Below, one piece after another: positions 38,116 to 49,894 of a stretch of 64,000 bases of DNA. Position 1 is the first letter of the stretch, and every line of letters begins with the position of its first letter. This stretch comes from Atherinomorus stipes (Eukaryota; Chordata; Actinopteri; Atheriniformes; Atherinidae). Below the pieces are notes generated by a model. That model had not been told where the DNA came from, did no database searches, and was given only the letters and a program-made list of their open reading frames with translations. The translations under genes were made by a program, and so were the position numbers. The stretch lies in contig JALJCO010003053.1 in the NCBI GenBank assembly GCA_023101725.1, forward strand, positions 1,371,501-1,435,500, read 5' to 3'.

Positions 38116-39794
38116 ACTATGTGGAGGACTAAACACTGAACTCAACAAATGTAAAAGACAGCTGGTTATTTTTTTTTAAGTTTTATATTCAAAAAAAAAA
38201 AACTCATAATTTTCTTTCTTGACATGACAGATCTCACATTTGATCTCTGCTGGACTTCATATGCTTTTGTTTGAAAGGTGAAGACAAAAACTTCCCACAA
38301 TACTCCCAGGACTTGTACTTCCTCCTCACTGTACTCACATCCCCTTGTTTACAGCATCGGCTTTTCATTTCTTTTCTATTTACTTTAGCTCACAAGCTCT
38401 GACTCCAACTTTAATCTTTACTGTAATCTCTCTCTCTTTCTTCCAAGTCTCTGTCGATGCCACAACCTCCTTCCCTCGTCTCATTTCCCTGCTCCACCAT
38501 CCAAAACCCTCCCTACATCAAATCAAAATAAAAAAAGGATAAAATTATCAACATCTACCTTTTTTTTTGCCATTGCTACCTCAAGCACAGGAATTGAACT
38601 AAGATTTTCCTATAAAATCACACCATCTTTTCCACCTGCTGCTTTTTAAAAGAGTTTCCTGCACTTAAAACCCTGCCGAGTCCAAAGTACAAATAGTTGC
38701 TCTTTCGGTAAAAACTATCTTTTTATTCGACTCACTGACACACAAACAAACTTCAATGTGACATTTGACGGTCAGTGTCTTGCCCAAACACTTATCAGAG
38801 ATGCGGGGAGGTTTGGGGTTGATCAGTGGGCAACCTGCTCTTCCACCTGAGGAAAAGCCCACCATCATTAAAAGTGATCATTTTAACCACAGTGACATTT
38901 GTACCACTTCTTGTTTCATTTATTGTTTGTACCCCATTTATCCTGTGGTTTCTGACCTCACATGTGTGTGACAATACCAGAAAACAGATTGCCTAGTTAG
39001 GATCCAAAACAGCTATGTTCTATTTTTGTCTTTAATTAAGCCTTAACTGTTTTTTGTTGCTGTTGTTGTTGTTTGTTTTTTGGGGTTTTTTTTTAGTGTT
39101 CACGTTGAGCATCTACAGTTGGGGATGGCTGTTTTCATTTTCATTAATTGGTTTCATTTATTGTTTCACTATGTGTGGGCGAAATAAAGCCCCATGAGAC
39201 TGTGACTGTGATTATGGGCTGTGCAAACAAATGTGAAATGAATTTGAGTTGGCGTGCAGATAAACAATAATAAGAATATCAACCACGGGACCTGATGAGG
39301 ATCTATATTCTGATTGTAAATGATTTTATTAAAAGTGCGTGTGCAGAGTTCCAAGCATGAGGACTCTATTTCTATTCAGTATGGCTTATAGAGCCCAGCA
39401 TTAAATGACAATATGCATATTTCTATTTCTGAACATGAGGAATATGAAGAAAGCTCTGGCCATACAGCCGATACATCAAGTAAAAACGATTTTCTGTTCT
39501 TTGCTTTCACTAAGAAATCAATGTGTTTTCTTTTGTCTGACAATATCTTTTACTAAACAACAGTGACATGACTGCCTGCAAGAGCAAACAATTACACCTG
39601 GATCAAAGTACTAGAATAATTATGTGTCAAGCGCTGGTTAGTAGTAATGTCTCTCGTCAACTGAAGAGGGGTGGGCTTCGCTATGAAATGCTCTGAAATC
39701 TCACTTTCATCTTTATTTTTTCCACACTTTCTTTCCGATGGAGGCACTTTCTAACAAACACACACTTCAACCTTGCATCTTCCCGTCTCCCTTT

Positions 39795-39965
39795 CTGTTA
39801 GAATGACACAGGAAGGAGCTGGGCCCTGCAGCCAGCGCCGCCGTCCACACCGAATGCGATTAAACCGAGCAGTGATTAATCTGGGCTGCCCCATAATTCC
39901 TCTTTACCACTTTAATGGATGTTATCTCCCCTCCTCTGAAGGCTTATCTTGCTGATCGGGGCCAA
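39795..39965. promoter_or_regulatory. Candidate conserved enhancer in FTO intron 7
   Basis: GAATGCGATTAAACC, GCAGTGATTAATCTGGG and CCCCATAATTCC give three GATTA/TAAT sites in 90 bp within balanced, repeat-free sequence. Inferred, not tested. Confidence 0.33.
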
Positions 39966-41209
39966 GGATGAGGAGAGGAAGAGGAGTAGGGGGGGGGTGG
40001 CTGCGGGTAGAGGTGGGGGGTAGTGGAATCAAGCCAAATCCATACAGAGGTAAGCAAATGAATAAGTAAGTAAATAAATAAATAAACGCAAGGATTGAGG
40101 GTGCTGCTAAGCGGATGAGGGAGATCAGTCTCTGTAAAGTGCTCATTTGTTTTCTAAGAAGACGAGACAAGCTGCCTTCAAAGCCCACCGATGGAGTAAA
40201 AACACTGTCGACATCACTATTCACAGACAAACAAAATAAATTATCCAAACTGCTGTCAATAAAACTCAACACAGTAGCAGTGTAAGGATGCAGTATCCGC
40301 AATACTGTACCTGGCAGTCACGGGTACAAAGTAAGAAAAAGAAAAGGCATTGTTTCATTTTCAAAGTCATCCCACCCACAGGCTTTGGACGATGAACGAT
40401 ACGAGCTGTTACTCAGGCAGAATTAGCTCAAATACAGCATAAAGAATCAGTTTAATCATTTTAAGAAATAGACCTCCTTGAGAAAAAGAGATTTAGTGTC
40501 AGGTTAAGTTCACTTACACAAAATAAGACAATGCAAAACACAAGGACAGTTGCTATGAAAGCAGCCAGAGTGAGAAAGTTTGCATGTATGTGAGCTGCTT
40601 TTATCTATCCAACATTAAAATATACCTGACCAAATACACCAAAATAAAACTCCAGCAACAATCACCATTTAAGTAGACTTACTCACAATAAACTTTTAAA
40701 CTGTGCACATTCGTAAGCATGTTTATCACGGTTTTCTTCCATGACACCGTTCACGTATATAAATAAATGTGTGAGAAGTAGCAAAAGACTCACAGGGTTA
40801 AAACCTGTTCAGAGCTCCCTTTTTTCTCTCTCTCTCTCCTCACTGCAGCTTACAGAGATGTTGCAGTGAGATTCTGTCCTAGACAAACCTCTGTGGGATT
40901 CCATTCAACACGAGTGTACATCTTTAGGTACAAAGCTGCGGGCTGCATTGGCTCCAGGTAACATAAACGCTCCCTTCAAGCCACCGCGTATCTGCCCATG
41001 AAAATTCTCTAAAGGGGTTTAAGCGTTTACGCAGAAACACTATCAGGCACTGCCGAAAATTCAGCTTACCCTGTTGAATGGGGACTTCAAAGAGAATAGC
41101 AAATACCTTTGCACTGCTACATTTTCTCCCCTCTCTCCTTCTTGCTCTGTCTTTCCATGTCTCTTCCTGCTTCTTTTCATTTTATATTTCCAAACACAAG
41201 CTGCTGCGT

Positions 41210-41410
41210 GATGTAAAATGTATTATCAGCCATATATTTCCTCTTTAAATGAATAATAACAATAATCTCGGAGTAATTTCTGTTTTATGCGGCTCTGTCT
41301 AAATAGGGCAAAGCAGGAGAGCTAATATGCAACTGTGGGTAAACAAGGCCGTGCAATAATGAACTTGTGGATTAGGCCTCGAGTCTATGTAGCCTGATAA
41401 GAAAACAGCT
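41210..41410. promoter_or_regulatory. Candidate conserved enhancer in FTO intron 7
   Basis: Contains GTATTATCAGCC, GAATAATAACAATAATC, GTGCAATAATGAACTTG and GTGGATTAGGCCTC with no simple repeats. Proposed from sequence texture and location only. Confidence 0.3.
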
Positions 41411-41599
41411 GCTACTATCCAGGTAACAGTACGTATTGACTGTCAATGATGGATAAACTACTGTGCAGCTGAACATTTACTTCCTACATTCACCGTGCGG
41501 ACTCACTGCGCACACACAGAAAGACAAATTGACACATGCAAACAAATCAACATCCGCACTCAGACACACACACACACTCTTGTGTGCATAAGAACCGCA

Positions 41600-41850
41600 A
41601 AGAATTGGAATATAATAAACATATAAGCCTATTTACGCAGTATGGCGCTTTAAATGCAAAACAATATGATGCATAAACGCAGTGTGATTTAATGTAAGAG
41701 ATAATAAATGGCTTCATAATGAGCAATAAAAACGCTCTTTAAACAGTTTACTGCTTAGTTCACACTTATAATTAATCTGGGTTCCATGTGTGCATATAAA
41801 GTGGGTATAAAACTCAGCCCAACTGTGGAAGTGAGACGCTGAGGGGAGAT
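41600..41850. promoter_or_regulatory. Candidate conserved enhancer in FTO intron 7
   Basis: Repeat-poor block with GATTTAATG, GCTTCATAATGAG, a forkhead-like GTTTAC, and TTATAATTAATCTGGG. It lies 150 bp from the candidate at 42000-42390, and the two may be one element. Confidence 0.33.
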
Positions 41851-41999
41851 GGAAAAATGTGAAAAATGACTGCTGGTAACCATCGGCATACAGCCGTAGC
41901 CTCTAGCTTTGAGAATATGTTGCCTTTCTGCTCCTCACCTGGACCGGCACGGCAAGCTCTCCAAATAATGCAATACAAAAAAAAAAAAAAATCTGTGCC

Positions 42000-42390
42000 C
42001 TAAAATTATTTAACGCACAACAGGAAACCATAACATTTATAATGTTTTACAAAGCCATCAAATAAGTGGAGAGGGGATTAATTGCCCCGACTCGACCTTA
42101 AAATAATTATTTTGAGCGGTGCAACTCTAAACTCCAATGAAATTGATACACTTTGATAATTAGATTCTTGGCACTGACCCGCTGAAGTCAATAAAGGTTA
42201 TTAAGGCCAATTGCTGTCTAAACGCATTACGGGCAGAGTAAACTGTCCGTCTGAGGCCCCTGCTACTCCAGCGCCAATATGATAATCCATTCTCCGTCCT
42301 GGGGGTTTCTTCCCTAGCGCCTGTGTCTCCACTCTGCCATACAAAACCAGATTGGATTCGCTTAACCTTTCCAGGACTTTGATCAAATGA
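42000..42390. promoter_or_regulatory. Candidate conserved enhancer in FTO intron 7
   Basis: Repeat-free sequence with dense homeodomain-type cores: AAATTATTTAACG, GGGATTAATTGCC, AAATAATTATTTTGAG, GATAATTAGATTC and GGTTATTAAGGCC. It then turns to a GC-balanced stretch around 42200-42330 without simple repeats. This texture is typical of deeply conserved vertebrate developmental enhancers, and FTO introns in other vertebrates hold such elements for IRX3/IRX5. Conservation itself cannot be seen here. Confidence 0.4.
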
Positions 42391-42534
42391 GCTCACACAG
42401 CAATAACATTTACATTGACCCCCCTCCTTCACCCCCCCCACACACACTCCACCCCACCTTCCTCCAACACACACATACACAATCCTGCTCTCACTTTTCT
42501 CTACCTCCCCCTCTGTGCTCCTGACTACAGACTC

Positions 42535-42730
42535 TCCCCACAGCTCGCCGCCTCCTCCTCCGACCCCTCCTCAGCACGTTTGCTCAATAACCTAATCAGC
42601 TCTTGATGGCGACCGGGCCAGGCGGCGTATGATTGCAGCACTGCCCTCCTCAGCAGCCCAGATTGTTTCGGAGGACTGTTATTACAGTGAGGGGAGAAGA
42701 TGAAATGGTCACCGAGCGCATCTTTGCACA
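42535..42730. promoter_or_regulatory. Candidate conserved element in FTO intron 7
   Basis: After a short C-rich run the block has CTCAATAACCTAATCAGC, GGCGACCGGGCCAGGCGGC, GTATGATTGCAGC and CAGATTGTTTC. A minus-strand frame here (42525-42755) looks superficially coding but fits no FTO exon. A regulatory role is inferred from its neighbours. Confidence 0.28.
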
Positions 42731-43737
42731 AACGCATGAGCATGCATGCATGCAAAAGCCAGCCTCCATTATAAATCAGAGGGAGTGAATTTTGTCACAC
42801 AGGGAGAAAAAAAAAGGCTGTGTATATGTAGAGTATATATTCGTCTATGTGTGTGACCAAACCGTCAGAAAACAGGGACTGACAGGCAAGGTGAACGGAG
42901 CAGAGGCAGACATGGCCTCGATACCACTTCCTGTTTTGTACATCTTGAAGTATACAAATGTATTCAACTGAGTGGATCCCATTTATTATGAAAGTAGATT
43001 AATTTCCTTGATATGTGTTGAAAAGATTTCCATCTACAAGGCTCGTTCTCCTGTCAAATGAGGGAGAAAGTGCGAGAAAGAGACAGAGATACGGCGAGAT
43101 AGCAGGAGCGAGAGAGGGAGCGCACAAGAGAAAGAAAGAACACAAAGAGAGAGAGAAGGAGAAGAAGAAGACGGCGGAGTGCATTGAAATCTCTTTGCAT
43201 CCGCCAGCTTTTGAAGTTGTGAGATGAGCAGCCACAGAAGTCAGGAAAGTGACAAATTAGGGAAAAAGCTGTACTGTGCAAGCAGAGCTGCTAAATCAAT
43301 TAAAGTCACGCCGAGTGCATACATTAACATCAATGGCTCACACATACACGCAAACACACACACACACAGAGGACAGGGGGGGAAAAAGAGGAGATGTGCT
43401 CATGGGCTCGCTGTCGCTTCTCCCCCACAGTGAAAAGAGGAAAGATAAAAAAAAAAAATACCACACCGGTATTTAAAATATTCTGCATAAAGCTAAGACT
43501 CCCTGTCTATTGTCACTCAAACAGAAGCCATTCATTGTTGCTAGTTTAAGGAAATGTCACTATTGTACGATAGCTGCGACAGAGCCCAGAGGGAACGCGA
43601 GGCTCCCAGCCAGGCAGGTCTAAACGGACTTCAGCGTCCTGGATCACAAGGGAATGTAAAACCTTTCAGTTAATGCCCTTCTTCAGCCTTCCTTTACCTT
43701 CACACACTCATACGCACAATATTGTTTTGCTGTACAG

Positions 43738-43821
43738 TCACATAAAGTACACTTGAAGATTATTCAGGAGCCCGACTCTTTCTATCAAGGAGCCGCACGA
43801 ATTCATGAAGCACTGAAAGAG
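43738..43821 (+). other. 84-nt exon-like segment on the strand opposite FTO
   Basis: It is bounded by acceptor-like TTTTGCTGTACAG| and donor |GTAAGC. The 84 bases are exactly 28 codons, open in one phase-0 frame from end to end (SHKVHLKIIQEPDSF... ending ARIHEALKE). No further exons could be joined to it. The product is not recognised. It may be coincidence, a non-coding RNA exon, or part of a conserved element. Confidence 0.25.
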
Positions 43822-43988
43822 GTAAGCGAGCAAGCAAGTGGACTTGTTTTGTTTTGGGTCTCCATATATTTATTTATGTATTTTATCAGAATGTCATTCA
43901 AATGGAAGGATGAGCATTTGCATGACAACAGGCTGAGGAGCAGAGAGGGAGCCCCAGGGAGAGACAGTATCCATAAACAGGAGCTAGT

Positions 43989-44010
43989 CCCCCCCCCCCC
44001 CCCCCCCCCC
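43989..44010 (+). repeat. 22-base C run
   Basis: Uninterrupted C in FTO intron 7; the FTO pre-mRNA would carry a 22-base G run here. Confidence 0.95.
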
Positions 44011-44994
44011 AATATTGCAATATTTTCCATACACACTAACAAACGCAGCCCAATGTATCCCACAATACCGTTGCTAAATATGACAATAAAGAGAGGAAGC
44101 CTGGCGGTTTGTATTACTATTTTAGCAGGATAAAACAATAGGCTGCTTTATTGCTACAGCAGTGTATAAACACTACGGTGTCATTTTATAAAGCCTATTT
44201 AAATAGACATATATTTGTTATTTTAAAATACCCACGCTGGTATCAGATTTCACAACAAAAAAAAAAAAAGAAAAAGAAAAGAAAAATAACGTTGTATTAA
44301 AATATACTGCGCAGGCAACAGAAATATCTAAATAAATAAATTGTAAACAGCATCTGCACACAGTAGGTCACTTGTATTTCACTAAATTACACAAGGCTGT
44401 CAATTGCCAGCTTCAAAATGTAAAATATATGCAATAAAGAACTGAAAGGGAAAGCTACAACATTTAAATAACTCAAAGTCATTTAGAAAAAAACAGGTTT
44501 TAATCTAGCAGCAGAAAAGCCACCACGATCAAAAGAAAAATCTATAAGTCACATCTATGGAGTGCTTTTCATCAGCACATATCAGTGGTCGATGCATGTA
44601 TGTAAATATTGCTAGCAAAAGCAATAATGCTGTCTTCCATCACAATAGTGAATCATTTCCTTTATGTGCTCACCAGAGTATTACTTTTGCATTGGTTCAA
44701 TATGTATTTCTGCAGAAGACATGCTTGCTTTTCTGTAATTTCACATTGCAAATAATTGCTTTTTTTTTTTTTTTTTTTTTTGCTTAAGAATTTAATCTGC
44801 TAAGCTAATTTTACTATAAAGTCATGTCAATGTAATTAGAAATATTAAAAGATAAAAAATACTACAAATAATTTCACTGTTACAGGTGTACTGCATGCTT
44901 TTTTTAATTCACTACAAACTTTTTCTCCTGTAAAAATCATCTTGTATTTTATCGCCTGCACTGTGTGAAGTCTGTTTCTAAGTTTGTAGGAATG

Positions 44995-45018
44995 AAAAAA
45001 AAAAAAAAAAAAAAAAAA
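44995..45018 (+). repeat. 24-base A run
   Basis: Uninterrupted A in intron 7, about 80 bp before the GC-rich block at 45100-45330. Confidence 0.95.
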
Positions 45019-45099
45019 CGGAAGAAATTTGGATGCTATAGAAACATGAGCACAGATGGAGATGCAAAACCTTCACATTTCACTGATGCCCTTTTCTGA

Positions 45100-45330
45100 A
45101 CACGGGTCCGAATCACACACTTCATCTGGGCCCGGAGGTGGAGCTCTAGATGAGTTTAGCCCCCCCGTCTCCTAAATCCCCCCACCAACCCTCTGCCAGG
45201 CTGTTCCACTGTGCGAGAGAGAGACTCCGACTAGAGCTGAGCAGCGTCGGCAGCAGCGGCACTGCTCTCCTCCAGCCCCTGTCTTTATCCCCGCCTGAGC
45301 ATTAGATGTGATTACTGCTCAGCGCTCGAC
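45100..45330. promoter_or_regulatory. GC-rich candidate regulatory block in FTO intron 7
   Basis: This stretch is GC-rich compared with its surroundings (GGGCCCGGAGGTGGAGCTCT, GCAGCGTCGGCAGCAGCGGC) and ends in GCATTAGATGTGATTACTGC. It is not a CpG island by eye but stands out. It could be an enhancer or an intronic promoter. Confidence 0.25.
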
Positions 45331-46172
45331 ACTGACAGAGACAGAGAGCTCCCAGAGACAGCAGGAGTGGCTGAGAGACAGAGAGGGACCAGGGAGCGGA
45401 AAAGAGAAGCACAGCTTTTACGCTCCCTGTGCCGCTGCTACAGCGATACAAGAGTGCCCCCTGCTGCTTCTGGTGTCTGGCTGTTGAATACACACATATA
45501 AACACGAATGAATACTTTTAGAAATCCAACAATGAGAGAAGGGCTGTGTAGGACCTCACCTAAGAGAAAGCAAGATCAAGCATGTGTTCGAGTGTGTGTC
45601 AGAGCTCTGACTAAGGTGACTTTATGATAATTATGAGTTTGACATCACTATATAAATCCTTTATAGTGGTGTCTAAGTAATAACTGCATGCCCAAGTTTC
45701 TCTCTAATAAAACTTCTATGAGGCTACGACTAAACGCATGACTCATCCTTAATGAGTGAGAGGTTAGACAATCCATCATGTTAGTTCAAACACATCCTCC
45801 TTTTTGAGGATTATCACTAGACAGCAGATCACTTGCACAGATGTTGTATCCATTTGAGCTATTACACACAAAAGGGATGTAAATATGAAGCCATTCCTAT
45901 AGTTTTAAGAAATTATAATGTTCCCATTCCTAATACTGTTATCATTAGGACTTTATCTGGGTAAATGGAACAGAAATAATATCTCAAATACATTTTTTCA
46001 TTCACAGTTCATTGTTATACTCTCAAATGGGGGTAATTAGTATAATTTTTCTGCTTTATACTACACTGCTAACACAGCTCTATCTACTTACAGGGAGCAG
46101 AAACTGGGGACTTACAGTCAGGGCTACATCTACTAAACTCAGTGGAGAACAAGCTAGCCCAGGATCTTCTTT

Positions 46173-46355
46173 CTGTGAGGAGTTTGCATGTTCTCCCCGG
46201 CTTCCTCTCACAGTCCAATAACACACATTAGCTTAATTGGTGGTTCTAAATCGATCCAAAGACTGAGTGTGTTTGTCATGGTTGTTTGGCGCTGTGGTAG
46301 ACTAGCAACCTGTCCAGGTTGTATCCTGCCTCTCAACCCATTAACTGGATAAATG
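46173..46355 (+). repeat. L2-like/SINE 3' tail repeat
   Basis: Contains CTGTGAGGAGTTTGCATGTT, TAATTGGTGGTTCTAAAT and CTAGCAACCTGTCCAGG, a very common dispersed repeat pattern of fish genomes (the shared 3' tail of L2-type LINEs and related SINEs). A reverse-oriented relative lies at 61190-61325. Family placement is from memory of the motif. Confidence 0.7.
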
Positions 46356-46590
46356 AATAGTAAAAAAAATGGATAATTGTGAAGTTGCTCTTGTTTTTGT
46401 CTGTCTATGAAACTTGCGTAGTTACAAATGGGACAAGCACTCGTCGTGCTAGTACAAGGCTGAAGTTTGCAACAGATAAAGTTACTTGAATTAGAATTAA
46501 ACTCCAGTTCACTTAGTGATTTGGTATAGATTGTTGCACTTTTGCCTTCTACATTTTTTTATCACCAGCAGTGTGTCTGAGCTGTCTCAC

Positions 46591-46710
46591 CATTGTCTCC
46601 ATGAGCTTCCAATCCTTCTCTAGTTGCTCCATTGGCCTGGTCCACCAGCTGCAGAAGCGGGCGTAACGCTGGCCCTGAAACCAGTACTGTCGTAGCCACT
46701 CGAATTCAAC
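46591..46710 (-). CDS. fto: FTO exon 7 (C-terminal helical domain)
   Basis: This 120-bp exon encodes 40 codons. The acceptor is GTATGCAG| and the donor is ACAATG|GTGAGA, phase 0 at both ends. The protein reads [20 protein letters not shown] and then SWWTRPMEQLEKDWKLMETM. It matches human [20 protein letters not shown] and the following DWWCQPMAQLEALWKKME. If the donor is skipped the frame continues 13 codons (ending GDKKM) to TAG. The remaining family sequence, which contains IL..IL..L..RQ..RREW and PYWEK, is not found within the next 46.6 kb to the left, so exons 8 and 9 are presumed to lie outside. Confidence 0.94.
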
Positions 46711-47084
46711 CTGCATACAACACATACCAGACAATAATGGCAGGTTGCATCATCTCAAACAAGGAGAGGTGAAAAATTTTAAGACACTGAATAAAACATT
46801 TTTGTGTTACATTTCAAAATGACATCAATTCATTTCCAACGTAACGTATGTACTCATAGAGAGGTTCTCCTTTAGATTTTTTAACATCTAAATTAGGGCA
46901 CAACGTTACAAAAATTCACGGTTCGGTTCTGTTCAACATTTTAGTGTAAAGGTTGGATATTTTTTCAACACAAAAAAACATATTTTTCATGCCTTTTTAA
47001 ATGTCATTCTAATGTAATTAATTAATGTCCTTTGTCCACAATATTATACCATCAGGGTCATACAGATCTGAACTTCAAATTGAA

Positions 47085-47590
47085 GAAGGAAAAGAATCAG
47101 CTGTCAGTGAAATAAGATGAAACTGACAAAAGTAAAAATAAATAAAAATTCTATGACAGCAATGGCATTCGTTTTGAATTGTGTTTTGAAAGACATATTA
47201 AAAACAAACACACAAAAAATAAAACAAATAAACAAGCATGATGGGGATCTGAAGCTAAAATTTTGTTGAGCAACACTTTGAAGCAATCACTGCAATCAGG
47301 TGTTTTCTCTAATGTTCAAAAAGACGTCAACAGCTCTTGACAGGTATTTTGGTCCACTGATCATGGGAAAGGTTGTTTTATGTGTCTGGGACAGTTTTGT
47401 TTGGTTATTTTGGGGTTTGTTTTTGCTTTATTATTATTTCCAACCACAATTCAAAAGCAATAGCAAAAGCAATATTTCATTACACTGAATTATAATTTTG
47501 TAATTTATTATTAGTTTCTTGTTACTTGAATTACTATTGTTAATTTAGCCTTTTATTCAATTGGAGGGTAGGAATAATTTTGAGGACAAC
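47085..47590. mobile_element. Tc1/mariner-like MITE, copy with intact right end
   Basis: Shared with the other copies are TCAGCTGTCAGTGAAATAAG, AAACAAGCATGATGGGG, CAATCAGGTGTTTTCTCTAA and TTTGGTCCACTGATCATG. The right end, reverse-complemented, reads GTTGTCCTCAAAATTATTCC. The left inverted repeat is degraded, so the left boundary is approximate. A TA/CA microsatellite follows directly. Confidence 0.72.
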
Positions 47591-47592
47591 TG

Positions 47593-47639
47593 TATATATA
47601 TATATATACACACATACTGTACACACACACACACACACA
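47593..47639 (+). repeat. (TA)n/(CA)n microsatellite
   Basis: TA repeats then CA repeats directly beside the right end of the Tc1-like MITE at 47085-47590. Confidence 0.95.
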
Positions 47640-49894
47640 AAAAACTTCAGCATGTTATCCTTTGGACTGCCATTTATCCTTTGATCCAGAAATACATTAA
47701 CCAATCTACAGTACAGCCAAATGCCATTTCCAAGTGTACACAATCTTTTTATTTTTTTCAAATGTGTGAAAGAGGCAAGACAGTTGGGCCCCTTTTTTAT
47801 TACATGAAGGAAGAATAGTTCAACCACAAATGATAAACATTGGTCATCTTTATTAAAACTTCCACACCCTTAAAAACCACAGAGATGCAAACATAACGCT
47901 ACCTTCCCACACACACGCACAAAAATGTCTGTTCACACATGCACCTTCCAGTCAGCACACCTGAAAACTCCACCCACTTCCTCCTCTCCTCACCCTCCTC
48001 CCTCCTCCTCCTCTTCTTCTGCTCCGTCTGGAGATGACAGTCTCTGCTGCTGAGCCGCTCCGCTCTCCTCCGCTGGGAGTGTTTTTGTTTCCTGCTCTTT
48101 TGAAGTGCTGATTTAATCCTCGCAAGGATGCTTTGCGTAGCCAGGTGTAGCCTCGCTACTTCTGAATGTGTCATTCCAGCGTGTGTGTTTGTGAGTTTGG
48201 ACCTGTGTTGTGTTTGCAGCCCTGCATGTATCTGTCTGCATAAGTGTGTGAGCAGCTTTGTTAATGTCTTTGCATAAAATTGTCATGTGAGTGTGTGTGA
48301 GTGTCAAAGATTGCCCCAAATGCCACCAACATAAACATGAAACGTTGAGTTGCCCTCCCCCTCAAAAAACGTCCTACAAAGCATAACCCACCCAAAACAA
48401 TGAACGCCCCGTTTGAGTTTGATCGCAGACGACTGTACAACACAGAGTGCGGCTGCATACAATGGAGTCGCATATCAAATGGGACCGAGACACTATTGTT
48501 TATTTTGTGAAATCTATTTTGTTTTTGTTCTTCTAACAGAGCATTAGCTAACGTGAACAGCAGAGTCTTTACAGCCCTGAACATGCAAACAGTCTGAACA
48601 AGGTTTGAGCACATTAATTCTGTTCAAGAGGTCACATGAAATGAAAACGTAATTGCTGCTATGTCTGAATATTTTCACTTTAGTTTGTTTTTCTGATGCA
48701 TCGTGTATGTCTGAAACCATTCAGATCGTACAGTGTTTTTTATAGGAGTGTGTGCCATCAGCTGTCATCCAGCCCTGCATCCTACAAATGATGTTTATCA
48801 GGAACTCAGCTGCACTGGCTTGCAAGTTCCAGAGAACTGTGACATAAATCACTTCTTGCCTTTGAGGTTTGTTTTGAGCCGAGTGCCATCCACCTTAAAA
48901 TCTTTTCATGAACCTGAATGGTTGTAATAAATGTAATGTAATTTCACACTATTATCAGTCCAAGTTCCAACATCGTAACTCTTAAGAACCAACTGCAGGC
49001 TTAAAATATGTTGGCATTTTTAGTGGACACTGCTTTGCAAGATGAAGCAAGTCACCTACCACTCATGACCTCCAAATACAACAAAGGACAAGAATTATTT
49101 ACACAAACAACCCGAGTGAGGTCTGTCTGGGGTGGAAGCTGTGCACAAAGTCATCCTGCCATTTACTCCCAAAAGGCTCTGATCACAGCGGGGATGACAT
49201 GCAAGGACTGGGGCATGTCAGGGAGAATACACAGCCAGTGGCGCTGCTCAGCAGCCTCTCAGTCACTCCATACAACCCACCCTTCAAAGAAATGTCATCC
49301 TTTATGGTCCCTTCAACACACTCCAAATCCACTCCCCTTCGATCACTACAGCTCAAACACACAACAAAGCAACGAGAACCAATATCGGACGTCCTTTTCT
49401 CTCAGTCTGTCCCTCTTTCTGTCTCTCTGATTGTCTGCCTGTCCTTTGGTGAGAGGAAACCAACCTGTGTTTCCACTTTGAGCTGACATGGCTGCCTGTC
49501 CCCCACTGTGCAGGCCAGTGGCAGGCACAAAGCAGGCCATCTAAAGCAACTGAGGAGCACTGGCTTTTTGGTATTTGTGAGTCTGGACACCCAGCTGAGA
49601 GTTGCCAAGCAGGGAACTCTGACTAAATGCCACCTATCCAGGCAGACAGATCGAAAGTCTGTGCGAAAGAGAAAGTGGTTGTTAGGCCTAGTTTTTCTCT
49701 GAGGTGGCGAGGGGGGTGAGAGGGGAGGTAGTGACTCCCCTGCGGCAGTCCCTGTCATCTCTCCAGGTGATGGACACACTAACTACACATTAGCTCCACA
49801 TTAGTCGAGCGGCCACCCACCTCGGCAGCTCTGGAGTTAAAGCCAAGAAAGCCTTTTTTTTTTCCCCCCTCCATTTAATGAGACGCTTTTTTTT

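Larger units (their letters stand above)
37495..46590 (-). other. FTO intron 7, proximal part
   Basis: Starting at donor GTGAGA, this stretch is mostly repeat-poor and includes the richest run of candidate enhancers in the window (37780-38115, 39795-39965, 41210-41410, 41600-41850, 42000-42390, 42535-42730, 45100-45330). It also holds an L2-like repeat tail (46173-46355), a 22-base C run and an 84-nt plus-strand exon-like segment (43738-43821). FTO exon 8 was looked for on the minus strand and not found. Confidence 0.7.

Noticed and set aside
42525..42755. Minus-strand frame ending in Arg/Glu-rich residues, considered as FTO exon 8
   Set aside because: No RREW-type motif and no fitting splice sites; composition better fits non-coding constrained sequence.
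46870..46950. TTAGGGCACAACG... with GGTTCGGTTCTGTTCAAC, similar to a hAT end
   Set aside because: No matching opposite end or target duplication was found, so no element can be bounded.
47899..48174. Arg/Glu/Gln-rich minus-strand frame considered as FTO exon 8
   Set aside because: It lies upstream of exon 7 in the transcript, so the order is wrong, and the residue pattern does not match the FTO C terminus.
49008..49430. 140-codon plus-strand frame in FTO intron 6
   Set aside because: It ends in a TCTC low-complexity run and matches no known family.
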